Shown in pieces: positions 18,735 to 27,897 of a stretch of 64,000 bases of DNA. Source of the DNA: Marinilabilia salmonicolor JCM 21150 (GTDB taxonomy: Bacteria; Bacteroidota; Bacteroidia; Bacteroidales; Marinilabiliaceae). The first letter of the stretch is position 1. Every line of letters begins with the position of its first letter. The position numbers were made by a program, and so were the translations under genes. Under the pieces are notes generated by a model, which searched no databases, was not told the origin of the DNA, and saw nothing but the letters and a program-made list of their open reading frames with translations. The stretch is taken from positions 62,001 through 126,000 of the forward strand of contig NZ_AJKI01000001.1 of the NCBI RefSeq assembly GCF_000259075.1. The letters are read 5' to 3'.

Positions 18735-20708
18735 TCAGGGATTTGGATTATACTCCCAGAAATTATTAGAAGAATTATTCTTATCCGGATCGCCCTGGAT
18801 GTATGCCACATCGTTGATTGTGAAGCATACGCCATTTCTTACCCCATTAGCGTTGTCAATAATAGTCCATTTATTGTTCAGAATGTCATATTTGCATAAA
18901 TAGGGGTAGTGACCATCAGACATAAGGTAGGCATTGTTTCCCAACACAAATACACATCTCTTGCTATAGAATAGATTATCAATCTGATCTGCCAGACGAG
19001 TCCATGTATCGGACACCGGATTGTATTCCCATAACTCATCTTTTGCGGTAGTCCCATCAGATGTTAAGATATAGGCTTTGTTGTTATGAACAAAATTTAT
19101 ATCTGCATACGCATGCCACCAATTATCTGTTGTGAAATCATCAATTTGTTGCCATGTATCACTATTCGGATCGTACATCCAAAAATTATTTTCTCTGGAC
19201 TCAGTAGAAATGGCATATCCTTTTCCGTTTAAAGCAAATGCGGTTAACCCTTCATTATTCTCTGGAAAATCAGCTATTTGCTCCCAGGAATTATTTAGTA
19301 TATCGTACTTCCAGAAATCTTTATTGTTATTAAATCCACCTATATATGCGAAGTCCTCAATCACAAAAACAGTCATATGGAATCTGTAAGATCCTGGGAA
19401 TTTTCCCATCTCACTCCATTGGTTGGTAGCGGGATCGTATCTATAGCAATAAATTGTATTATTGGTGCCGAAGGCACAATATCCATACTGTTCATGGCTA
19501 AAACTGTAAACAGCTGATTGTGGATAATCATTGTCAGGAATCTTACCTTTATTTAGCCACACATCTGAGATATATAAACCCGAATTCATGACTTGCTTCT
19601 GTTCTGCAGTTTCAATGCGTATCTTGATGTCTCTTGTGATATATATGCCTTCAGGTACCTTTACTTCCAGGCGGCTATTTGAAGCATTTTGAGGGATAGC
19701 AGCTAAATCATCAAAATAAACAGTGTTGTTGGTGTTAATCGGATTGAAATTTCGGCCTTCTATGAAAATGGATTGTCCTGTCTCTGCTTTTCTGTGAGAA
19801 ATGCGTTCTCCGAAAGGGGCATTCACGGTAAATTTATGCGGGTAGCAGTCGGTGATACCATTTACCGAGACACATATTTCCAGTTCTTTTTGATTGGCTT
19901 CAGGTGGAACCTGAACAATTAGCTCAGCATTTGAAGCTTCGGTGATGTTGGCTGTTTTTCCATTAAAAGTAACCTTTAACCCTTTGTTTTTCATGAAATT
20001 TGCTCCGGAAATGGAAATCTCATCACCAAAACTACCGGATTTAGGAGTAAATTCATTTATTGTTGGGCTTATGTAAGTGAATACACCTGAAGAGCTAACT
20101 TCACTGGTGCCAGAATTGACTATGATTTTTACGGCCAATTCATTTTCTTCAGAAGGGACAATTGCTTTTACTAATGAGTCTGAATGATAGATGACTTCTC
20201 CCGGGAGGGTACCAAAGAATACTTCGTTACTTCTTGAACTGAATCCTTCTCCTTTAAGATTTATTGTATCTCCCCAGCTGGCAACCTGAGGCTCAATTGA
20301 TGAAATCACCGGTGGTAAACTTCCTCTGCTCAGAAATTGAACGGCTTGCCCTAAAACAAAATGGTTTTTGGTTTTTACATAAGCTTTAACGAAATATCTT
20401 CTCTCTTTTAGCAGAGATGAATTAATGGTAAATTCAAACTTGCCTTTACCGATGGTTTGTTGCTTTTCAATTTTTTCAGAACTAAAAGGATGAGGGTCTG
20501 GAATGGTATCCCAGGTAAAGCCATATTCAATGTTCGGACTGTTTCCTTCTGATAGTATTTTTGCATTAAAAGTGGCTCCCATATTGGAGATATTTGTTAC
20601 TTCCAGCGTTTTTATGCGTGGGTAATCTTGCGATTCAATTACCTCTTTCTGACAAGTGGTTAAAGATATCAGAATAAGAATTATAAGAGCAAAAAGTAAT
20701 CTTTTCAT
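18735..20708 (-). CDS. IPT/TIG and kelch-repeat surface lipoprotein
   Basis: A 657-residue protein with a lipobox (ISLTTCQK). A fibronectin-like strand region (about 30-130) leads into three IPT/TIG domains (PPVISSIEPQVASWGDTINL; INEFTPKSGSFGDEISISG; and about 295-385). A kelch propeller follows (about 390-657) with repeated W-YDP/W-EYNP blades (WMYDPNSDTWQQI, LWEYNPVSDTWTRL). It is probably exposed on the cell surface for binding carbohydrate or protein; no catalytic motif is seen. The start codon is 11 bases after the stop of the beta-barrel gene, so the two form an operon. Confidence 0.85.
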   Translation of the reverse strand: MKRLLFALIILILISLTTCQKEVIESQDYPRIKTLEVTNISNMGATFNAKILSEGNSPNIEYGFTWDTIPDPHPFSSEKIEKQQTIGKGKFEFTINSSLLKERRYFVKAYVKTKNHFVLGQAVQFLSRGSLPPVISSIEPQVASWGDTINLKGEGFSSRSNEVFFGTLPGEVIYHSDSLVKAIVPSEENELAVKIIVNSGTSEVSSSGVFTYISPTINEFTPKSGSFGDEISISGANFMKNKGLKVTFNGKTANITEASNAELIVQVPPEANQKELEICVSVNGITDCYPHKFTVNAPFGERISHRKAETGQSIFIEGRNFNPINTNNTVYFDDLAAIPQNASNSRLEVKVPEGIYITRDIKIRIETAEQKQVMNSGLYISDVWLNKGKIPDNDYPQSAVYSFSHEQYGYCAFGTNNTIYCYRYDPATNQWSEMGKFPGSYRFHMTVFVIEDFAYIGGFNNNKDFWKYDILNNSWEQIADFPENNEGLTAFALNGKGYAISTESRENNFWMYDPNSDTWQQIDDFTTDNWWHAYADINFVHNNKAYILTSDGTTAKDELWEYNPVSDTWTRLADQIDNLFYSKRCVFVLGNNAYLMSDGHYPYLCKYDILNNKWTIIDNANGVRNGVCFTINDVAYIQGDPDKNNSSNNFWEYNPNP

Positions 20709-20719
20709 TTGAATGCAGG

Positions 20720-21931
20720 TTAAAAGGTTAATCCTGTTGAAAATCTGAGGGAAGTGGCAATGGTTTTGAGATCATTATTTTGAGTATTGCTGCCATATAA
20801 GATTGATAAACTACTAAAGGCTCTTAATTTTTTAAGGAATTTGTATTCAATCCCAAGGCCTGCAGTAATACCTTTGTTAATGGAATTGAATAAGTCGGGA
20901 TTTCCTTCGGAGGTATATACAGTATTTAAAACATATCTTTCTGAATAAAAACTTGTCTTCTGGTTAATGATTAAATCGGTATAGAGACCTAATAACATCT
21001 GAGGTCTGATCTTGCCGGTAGGGTAGGTGTATTTGAAGGCATAACAAGCTATTAAACTAGTTTTATGAATATGATAGTATAAGTTATTGGGAATTGCTGG
21101 AGTTGAAAAGGATTGAGATCCATAGAAATAGTCTTTATTTAAAGATAGATTGATTTGGAATGTGATTTTTTCATTCCAGCGTGGCACAATAAAGTTCATT
21201 CCAATTCCCGCAGTTGGACTGGTGCTTGTTTGAAAATTTATTTCTTCCAGATTAGAGTTGTCAAAAGAAATGGAGCTTAAAGAAAACCCCAGCAGTGGTT
21301 TAAGTTCAACCTTTAAGACGGGTATCTTCTTTTCATAAACAATGCAAGCATCGTCGCTGCATTTATAATCATGATACTTCCGGGTAATTTGTATCATGGA
21401 TTTGTGGTTTAGTTCTGCGTCAGCAATATTTTGTCTGATTTCCGGTATGTCAGAAAAAGCATAATTTAGAAGACCAATGTATTTTTTGGACTCCCGGTAA
21501 TAAATTGCCCCGTCTTTTTCTATTTCTATATCTTCAGCCTTTAATTCCAGTAATTCGCCTTTTTCTGATTCAATGAAGTAGGCTGTATAATTTAAACTTC
21601 TATAAAAGAACAGGTTTGAAATTCCTTTAAGAAGAAACTCTACAAAGACAGTATCACTGAATGCTTCAGTTTTGATTTGTTTTGTGATGTAAAATTTGCC
21701 CGAATTGTATCTGTATCCGTATATGTCACCGGGATTGAATTCCCGTGCCGGAGCTGCTTTGTGTTCTTTAAAATTACAAACCTTCATATTTCGGATCTCA
21801 CCTCTATAGTCCACAAACCCATGGAGAGTGTCTAAAGAATTGGTTATGATAAAACCAGGCCGGAAATCAGATTGGGCAGAAATATTTAAAACAAAAAAGG
21901 TTAGAAAGCTGCAAAGAAGGAATGATCGCAT
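20720..21931 (-). CDS. Predicted outer-membrane beta-barrel protein of unknown function
   Basis: A 403-residue protein with a clean signal peptide (FLTFFVLNISAQS). Residues about 22-190 are a soluble domain starting FRPGFIITNSLDTLHGFVDY. About 210-403 alternate hydrophobic strands (SLSSISFDNSNL, YKFLKKLRAFSSLSILYG) and end with RFSTGLTF, whose terminal aromatic suggests a small outer-membrane barrel. The layout is common in Bacteroidota, without known function. It is first in a unit with the IPT/kelch lipoprotein. Confidence 0.75.
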   Translation of the reverse strand: MRSFLLCSFLTFFVLNISAQSDFRPGFIITNSLDTLHGFVDYRGEIRNMKVCNFKEHKAAPAREFNPGDIYGYRYNSGKFYITKQIKTEAFSDTVFVEFLLKGISNLFFYRSLNYTAYFIESEKGELLELKAEDIEIEKDGAIYYRESKKYIGLLNYAFSDIPEIRQNIADAELNHKSMIQITRKYHDYKCSDDACIVYEKKIPVLKVELKPLLGFSLSSISFDNSNLEEINFQTSTSPTAGIGMNFIVPRWNEKITFQINLSLNKDYFYGSQSFSTPAIPNNLYYHIHKTSLIACYAFKYTYPTGKIRPQMLLGLYTDLIINQKTSFYSERYVLNTVYTSEGNPDLFNSINKGITAGLGIEYKFLKKLRAFSSLSILYGSNTQNNDLKTIATSLRFSTGLTF

Positions 21932-22239
21932 AAGTGCTGTTTTTCGTGGATTAGTGGTGGTATGGTTTATTTATGGTGTTTTTGATTTAGTGATTCTATT
22001 GTGACATTACATTGGACATTAAAAAAGTGATGTTTGTAATCATTACGTTGTGAATTAAAGATATCTGTTTAGTAATATCATCTTTTTTGTAAAGCAAAAT
22101 TAGAAAAATAATACAAATATTAATTGTTTGTTTATGAGTTATTTTTTGTTTTAATTCTTTAGCGTAAATATATTGGAAATGCATTTATTTGGTGTTTAAT
22201 TAAGATTTTTGGTTAACAAGATATACAAATTGGAATAAA

Positions 22240-22956
22240 ATGATAAGAGCAATAATTGGTGACTTTGTGGGGGGCGCGTTTTGAATTTAATTATTATGTG
22301 CAACAGATTTCGAATTCTTTACAGAAGATAGCACCTTTACCGATGATACAGTTTACACCATGGCTGTGGTTCATTGGATATTGGTTTCGAGTGAGTGTGG
22401 GTTAACCAGCGCTGAGCGTTTTACAACAACGCTAAAAGAGTGGTGTAATAAGTATCCGGATGAGAGTTATGGGATCCGGTTTCCCCAATGGATTTCATCA
22501 CTCGAATCCATGCCTGAGCCATACAATAGTTTTGGGAACGTGGCAGCCATGCGCATTAGTCAGGTGGGGAATTACTTTACCTGTCTTGAGGATGCCTTAC
22601 AATATTCTGATATGGTTACCGGAGTAACCCACAACCATCCTGAAGGATTGAAAGGGGCCAGATCGGCTGTTGAGGCTATGTTTTTAGCTGGAAAGGGAGC
22701 TCGAAATAAAGAGATAAAATCGACAATAGAAAGGACATGTGGTTGTGATCTCACTGCTAGCTGTGATACCATTCGGGCGCATAATCAATTTGATGAAACT
22801 TGTCAGGTTATCGTTCCTAAGGCTGTTATTGCATTTTTGGAGAGTCGGGACTTTGAAGATACCATACGATTGGCTGTTTCCATAGGAGGGGGCAGTGATA
22901 CCATTGCAGCTATTACAGGAGGGCTTGCGGAAGTTTTTTACAAAAAAATTGTTTGA
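22240..22956 (+). pseudogene. ADP-ribosylglycohydrolase family protein with disrupted 5' end
   Basis: The family start MIRAIIGDFVGG reads from an ATG at 22240 but hits TGA at 22282. The expected continuation RFEFNYY is in the +1 frame, and the frame then returns to give DFEFFTEDSTFTDDTVYTMAV, joining the intact remainder from 22360 (198 residues). One extra base near 22270-22280 and one missing base near 22303 would explain this. The metal-binding acidic motifs (TFTDDT and GGGSDTIAAITGGLAE) are present. Intact homologues remove ADP-ribose from proteins or nucleotides. Either a recent pseudogene or sequencing errors; translation from the internal ATG at 22360 would lack the first acidic motif. 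Confidence 0.75.
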
Positions 22957-22972
22957 GACCTTTAAGTCCAGG

Positions 22973-23008
22973 CAAAAAAAAACCACCCTTAAAAAAAGGA
23001 TGGTTTTT
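22973..23008 (+). terminator. Terminator after the ADP-ribosylglycohydrolase gene
   Basis: AAACCACCCTT / AAGGATGGTTTTT forms a stem with a mostly A loop followed by T residues. It ends exactly at the left island boundary. Confidence 0.7.
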
Positions 23009-23023
23009 GCGGAGAGAGAGGGA
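23009..23023. repeat. Island attachment site, distal copy
   Basis: Exact 15-bp match (GCGGAGAGAGAGGGA) to the 3' end of tRNA-Ser at 50473-50487. The sequence is purine-rich, so some chance matching is possible, but its position between a chromosomal terminator and island genes fits an att site. Confidence 0.75.
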
Positions 23024-23081
23024 AATGAATTTTTGCCTTCAAATACCACTCTTTCAATATTTTAACTGAGGCGTTAAGCTT

Positions 23082-23100
23082 AGTCCTCTGCAAGTCCACC
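23082..23100 (+). promoter_or_regulatory. Candidate recombinase arm-binding site, distal end
   Basis: AGTCCTCTGCAAGTCCACC matches AGTCCTCCGTAAGTCCACC at 50351-50369 in 17 of 19 bases, same orientation, one near each island end. The rest of the 307 bases between the att copy and the first gene is AT-rich with no gene. Confidence 0.5.
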
Positions 23101-23330
23101 CACGTTATGTTAATTAGGGTGTTTTAGCTCACTTCAAAATGAACTCTATTTCACTTCAAAGGTAATATTTTTAATGAAAAGGATTCGAACCTAAATTGAA
23201 AAAAATGGGCCACATTTTATTAAACAATTTGATTCAAATTTTTCATATTTTTTAATGACGTATTGTTTGGGCAAAATAAAGTATTTTAGGAAACTTATTT
23301 TTTGTCTTATTTTCAATATTGATTTTACAA

Positions 23331-24701
23331 ATGAGTTATATTTTAAGGTATTTTGATTCCCTCGTAGATGAATATGATTATAAAGTCTTTACTCATTGGG
23401 ATAATAAAAAAATCTATGCACCGGGTTTAATTGAAGAAATAAAGGAAGAAGCTCTTAAAGCCAGAACAGCCTTTCGAGAAGTATATTACAGTAAAATCGA
23501 ACCTGATGAAATGGAGGTCTTCTTTTCTCGGATATTAAAGCGTTTAATGTTTTACAAGAAAGAGATTGAAAAACGGGTTTATCAATCTCAGTTTACATTA
23601 TTTCGAATTAATCATCCACAGAATTTTCATGTCAAATTAGAGAATTATTATCAACTATACGATGAGATTTTATTTCTTATTAATATAGTAGTTAACGAGA
23701 TAGGGTTGGATGTTGAAAATAATGGTTTGGATAAAGAGAAACTGGAATATAAAATTGAAAAGCGGGATTCAAATGAGATTTATAGAGATCATTCAATGTT
23801 AAAAATGCAAATCTTTAAGGAAAATAAGGTATCAGAGGAATTGCAAAAAAAATATAGAGTAAAATTCACAGAAGATGATATAGATAATACCAGAAAAAAC
23901 ATAAAAAATCTATATCCGCATATCTATAGACTTCCCTATAATTTTATTTTGGATGTAGATCTAAATATTGACGCAATAGATATGACCTTTGAAGATCATG
24001 TGCAAGACTTTATAGGGGTATATGTGTATGAAAACCTATCATTTAGAAGGTTTTTTTACCTTCAAATTGCTCAGGATTTAAAGGCAAAAACTAAAACTAT
24101 TAAAAAACAAGATGAGATTGAGGAATTCGTGGTTGACACTCTTATATTTAACAATTTGTGTGAAGATCTAATCATACCCTATTTCAAATCTAAAATATAT
24201 AAGATTGCTATATATAAAGAAGGAAAGGAGTTGCATGCGTTTTTAAAAAAGCAAAAGGATAGATTAGTAAATATTGCGCAATCAGAAACCATTAAACGAT
24301 ATCGTCAGATTTTATATAAAGACGATTCTAAACCAACATTGATTAGTCAATTGGATGAGTTATTTACGGATTTGATTGACCATTCTGAATTTGAAAATAA
24401 TAATGAGCCTAATCTTTCCAATACTTATCAAGATCCTAAAAATAAAATTTTTGTTGATTTGGATGAAAAGCAACTGGGTATAATGATTGGGGCTCTTTAT
24501 GAGACGGGAATTCTCTACCGGAATAGAACCAAGGATACAAAAATAATAAGTGAAATTATTTCTCTTAAAGGGAAAGGGCCTATTGAGGCCAACCAACTTC
24601 GAAATTTGTCTTATGAAAGGGATGAGGCTGCTGTTAAAACTGTTCTTAAAAAGTTTCAGAAAATGGTTAGTTTATTAATAAAAGAGGATGTTAATCGTTA
24701 G
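23331..24701 (+). CDS. Island protein of unknown function, weakly RteC-like
   Basis: A 456-residue, AT-rich, soluble protein (ATG at 23331). Two segments recall the RteC family of Bacteroides conjugative transposons: EPDEMEVFFSRILKRLMFY, like their EIHFFK-IKP segment, and DLDEKQLGIMIGALYETGIL near the end, like their C-terminal segment. It is about twice the length of CTnDOT RteC, so this is only a resemblance. Its place at the island end beside the HTH gene fits an excision or maintenance regulator. Not confidently recognised. Confidence 0.6.
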   Translation: MSYILRYFDSLVDEYDYKVFTHWDNKKIYAPGLIEEIKEEALKARTAFREVYYSKIEPDEMEVFFSRILKRLMFYKKEIEKRVYQSQFTLFRINHPQNFHVKLENYYQLYDEILFLINIVVNEIGLDVENNGLDKEKLEYKIEKRDSNEIYRDHSMLKMQIFKENKVSEELQKKYRVKFTEDDIDNTRKNIKNLYPHIYRLPYNFILDVDLNIDAIDMTFEDHVQDFIGVYVYENLSFRRFFYLQIAQDLKAKTKTIKKQDEIEEFVVDTLIFNNLCEDLIIPYFKSKIYKIAIYKEGKELHAFLKKQKDRLVNIAQSETIKRYRQILYKDDSKPTLISQLDELFTDLIDHSEFENNNEPNLSNTYQDPKNKIFVDLDEKQLGIMIGALYETGILYRNRTKDTKIISEIISLKGKGPIEANQLRNLSYERDEAAVKTVLKKFQKMVSLLIKEDVNR

Positions 24702-24834
24702 TAGGATAGGTGATTACAAATACATGTGCATAATTGCGCATTTCCTTTTAAACTCCATATTGCTTTGATTTGCCAACGTAATTAAAACACCAACTGACGT
24801 CAACGGTGCAGTGTTAATTCTTAAAATTATTGCA

Positions 24835-25110
24835 ATGGCAAGTCAAATAATGATAATAGACGAACATGAGTTCGGGAAATTAATGCGCAAGATTGATAGA
24901 ATATCTGATAAACTTGAAAATCTTGATTTAAAAAGCAATGACGGCTTTAAAGAAAAATGGTATGTAAGCGACGAGGTGTGTAAAATCCTCAAAGTAAGTA
25001 AGCGCACTCTGCAAAACATGCGCGACAATCAGACCATTAAGTTTAGGAAGTCCGGTAAAAAGATCTATTACAAAGCTTCTGATATAGAGGAGTACTTGAA
25101 TAAGATCTAG
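24835..25110 (+). CDS. Excisionase-type helix-turn-helix protein
   Basis: A 91-residue protein. After an N-terminal helix (EFGKLMRKIDRISDKLENL), the segment WYVSDEVCKILKVSKRTLQNMRDN..IKFRKSGKKIYYKASDIEEYL is the winged HTH of the MerR/excisionase (HTH_17) type. It is very common at the left end of Bacteroidota integrative elements, where it is thought to help excision or control the downstream genes. It starts about 90 bases before the SF3-like helicase gene, likely in the same unit. ATG at 24835 is preferred over upstream alternatives. Confidence 0.85.
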   Translation: MASQIMIIDEHEFGKLMRKIDRISDKLENLDLKSNDGFKEKWYVSDEVCKILKVSKRTLQNMRDNQTIKFRKSGKKIYYKASDIEEYLNKI

Positions 25111-25198
25111 CAATAACCAGGCAGGTTGTGTCTTAACCTGCCTTTTCTATTCACTTTAACCGGATAATAACCGGTAAATCAAACAAACTTTTATTCGG

Positions 25199-26656
25199 AT
25201 GAAAATAACTGATAATACTCAGATGGCCACTGGTATGTCTGATGGTAAGCTCAATCACTCGCATGTTGACGGGAGTGATTTTATTAAAGAAACTGAAGAT
25301 AAGAAGATAAGGTTTTCGTCTTCAAGATTTTTCAGGTTTATTCATGGAAAAGGAATCCGAAAGATCAGACAGGGTGCGGATTTCGACTTAGTCCTTGTTC
25401 AGGACTATATTGTCTCCAAGATTTCTACCTCAGAGGTGAAAGAAATTGTTTTAAACTTTGTCAAGACCCTGGAAAATGACCGATTAACAGATTACATACT
25501 CAATAAAACGGTTCTATTCTCTTTGAAATATCTGGATGCTGTGGAGACTATAAAACCTAAAATGCACAGAGATAAACCAGGTGAATCATTCTTTTATTTT
25601 CAGAATGGAGTTGTGAAAGTTACTGCGAAGGGCATTCAACAACCGATTCCTTATCATCAGTTTAAACGCTTAATCTGGAAAGATCATATTATCTCCCGCA
25701 CTTTCAATGCCGAAACAGATATTGAAATAACACCACCGATGTTTCAGGATTTTATTTCCAAGCTTAGTGAAGGTAATGAAGAGCGCTTTAAGAGAATTTG
25801 CTCTGTAATGGGTTATTGCTTGTTCGATTACAAGACATCTGCAACATCACGGGCGGTTATTATTAATGATGAAAAGGTGAGTTCTGCTCCGGAAGGAGGA
25901 AGTGGAAAAAGCCTGATTGTTGATGCCTTGTCAAAACTTAGAAAGACTGCTTTGTTTGATGGGAAGAAATTTGATGCGAAAGCGGATTTTGTTTGGCAGA
26001 AGATTGATGAAAGTGTCAGAATTGTGGGGATTGATGATGTTAAGCGGGGATTCAATTTTGAAGATCTGTTTTCAATCATAACTTCCGGTTTTAGAAATAT
26101 CAATAAGAAAAATAGGGATGAAATTGAGTTGTCTGTTGAGGAATCTCCCACAATTGTTATTACTACCAACAATATTCTGAAAGGGAACAGCGGTTCTTTT
26201 CTGCGTCGCCAGCACCAAATTGAGGTTTTCCAGTTTTTTAGCAATAAGCTTACACCGCTGGATTATTATGAAAGCACCTTCTTTAGTGACTGGGATGAAA
26301 TGGAGTGGCGTCGGTTTGATGTTTTCATGCTTAATTGCGTGATGATGTTTTTGATGCATGGTGTTACCGAATATCATGAAAAAGACCCGCAACAAAAAGA
26401 ACTTATCCGGGAGACCAATCAATCTTTTGCTGAATGGATTGAGGATAACCTGGAATTATTGACAGCTTCTGAGGGTGTGGGGACAATTCAGGCGCGTGAT
26501 TCTTTTCTGGATGCAACCAATCAAAGGTTTACTTCTTTATCGGATCGGAAATTTACCAATTACGTGAAAGCCTATTGCCAAATATATGGCTATGAATATG
26601 TGGCTTTATCAAATATGCGCCCCAGAGGATTTCGTATCTCTCGAAAAATTGAATGA
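25199..26656 (+). CDS. SF3/D5-like primase-helicase domain protein
   Basis: A 485-residue ATPase. An N-terminal domain (about 1-190) resembles the region preceding phage/plasmid D5-type helicases. The ATPase core has Walker A EGGSGKS near residues 231-237, a Walker B-like VRIVGIDDV near 280, the segment FSIITSGFRNINKKNRDE, and a sensor/arginine-finger TTNNILKGNSGSFLRRQHQ. The C-terminus (FTSLSDRKFTNYVKAYCQIYG) is a winged helix. Such helicases unwind replication origins of satellites and integrative elements. It is probably paired with the Toprim primase downstream for autonomous replication after excision. Confidence 0.8.
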   Translation: MKITDNTQMATGMSDGKLNHSHVDGSDFIKETEDKKIRFSSSRFFRFIHGKGIRKIRQGADFDLVLVQDYIVSKISTSEVKEIVLNFVKTLENDRLTDYILNKTVLFSLKYLDAVETIKPKMHRDKPGESFFYFQNGVVKVTAKGIQQPIPYHQFKRLIWKDHIISRTFNAETDIEITPPMFQDFISKLSEGNEERFKRICSVMGYCLFDYKTSATSRAVIINDEKVSSAPEGGSGKSLIVDALSKLRKTALFDGKKFDAKADFVWQKIDESVRIVGIDDVKRGFNFEDLFSIITSGFRNINKKNRDEIELSVEESPTIVITTNNILKGNSGSFLRRQHQIEVFQFFSNKLTPLDYYESTFFSDWDEMEWRRFDVFMLNCVMMFLMHGVTEYHEKDPQQKELIRETNQSFAEWIEDNLELLTASEGVGTIQARDSFLDATNQRFTSLSDRKFTNYVKAYCQIYGYEYVALSNMRPRGFRISRKIE

Positions 26657-26906
26657 TGCGATCCCCTTTTTCTTTTAAAACTACGCGGTAATGCGGTTAA
26701 CCATTTGAAAATAAACAATCAAAATAGGTTGCAATAGCGGATGTTTTCCGGTGAAGAGTCTTGCTGGTTTAATGATAGAGGAGGGGAGAAACCGAAAGAG
26801 TACCGATTTGCTGACCGCTTTTAAATGCTGATAGATAATTTAATAACCGCTTTGCCAATAGAATTTCATTTTTTATTGATGTCGAATAATTAAAACTGAA
26901 TAGATC

Positions 26907-27758
26907 GTGAATGAAATAAACATATCTCAAGTTGATATCCTTGCCATTTTGAGTAGCTATGGCATTCAGCCAGTGAAAAACCGAAACCATAAATTCTGGT
27001 TTAACTCTCCATTACGAAACGAAACCAAACCATCTTTTATAGTAGATACGGAAAAGAACCTTTGGTATGACTTTGGCCTTGGTGAAGGAGGGAATGCTAT
27101 TACGCTAATCTGCAAGTTAAATAACGTCAGTGCAAAAGAAGCATTCCAGATTATTTCAGGAAAAGAGTTTCCTAAACCACGTCACATTATTTGTAAAACA
27201 GAGAAAACACCAGGGAATTCTGCCTTAAAGATTATTAAGGCCAATTCGTCCATTCAAAGACCGGCACTTATTGATTATCTGAACCAAAGAAAGATTGACG
27301 ACAATGCCATTAGAAATTGTAAGCCACTTAAAGAACTCTATTATGCCATAGAGGATAAGCGGTATTATGCCATCGGATTTCAAAATGACAGGGGAGGGTA
27401 TGAAATAAGAAATTCCTTTTGGAAGGGATCTTCCAGTCCTAAAAGCATTACGACAGTTCCTGGCAATCCAGGGATAGTGAATGTTTTTGAGGGATTCATG
27501 GATTATTTGTCGGCTTTGACTTTTTTTAAGACTGCTTTTCCCAGGCATACTTCAATTATTCTGAATGGCACAGGCCAGACAAAAAATTTAATGGCTTTAT
27601 TGCCGACATTTCATAAGGTGCATCTTTACCTGGACAATGATGAAGCAGGGAAGCGTGTTGTTGCTCAAATAGAAGATAGCCACCGATGCGTTATTAATCA
27701 CTCTGAGAAGCTTTACCCCAATCACAAAGACTTTAATGAATTCTTATGCGGAAAGTAA
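26907..27758 (+). CDS. Toprim-domain DNA primase-like protein
   Basis: A 283-residue protein using a GTG start; no in-frame ATG precedes the conserved region. The N-terminal CHC2-type region (FWFNSPLRNETKPSFIVD..LWYDFGLGEGGNAI) lacks the zinc cysteines, as is usual in this family. The Toprim domain shows the catalytic glutamate in VFEGFMDYLSA and the acidic pair in HLYLDNDEAG. These proteins are standard in Bacteroidota mobilisable elements, usually followed by a mob gene; here a terminator and cargo follow instead. Confidence 0.88.
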   Translation: MNEINISQVDILAILSSYGIQPVKNRNHKFWFNSPLRNETKPSFIVDTEKNLWYDFGLGEGGNAITLICKLNNVSAKEAFQIISGKEFPKPRHIICKTEKTPGNSALKIIKANSSIQRPALIDYLNQRKIDDNAIRNCKPLKELYYAIEDKRYYAIGFQNDRGGYEIRNSFWKGSSSPKSITTVPGNPGIVNVFEGFMDYLSALTFFKTAFPRHTSIILNGTGQTKNLMALLPTFHKVHLYLDNDEAGKRVVAQIEDSHRCVINHSEKLYPNHKDFNEFLCGK

Positions 27759-27840
27759 AGAGTGAGTTTCTTTCTTTGACATTTTAATACTTTGGTGAAT
27801 ATGCTAGTAGTATAAGCTGTCAGCTTTAATTTTAACGTTA

Positions 27841-27893
27841 ACAGCAACCAATTTTTAAAACCGTCCTTCTAAACGTAGTGGGGGCGGTTTTTA
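27841..27893 (+). terminator. Terminator-like repeat T1
   Basis: AAAACCGTCC..GGGGCGGTTTT hairpin with a T-run. The 53-bp block is nearly identical to T2 at 30914-30966 (about 47 matches). It ends the primase transcript and also faces the convergent 368-residue gene. Confidence 0.75.
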
Positions 27894-27897
27894 TTTT

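Noticed and set aside
24701-24834. Second origin-like site before the HTH gene
   Set aside because: Only a short TGCATAATTGCGCA near-palindrome is seen, with no iterons.
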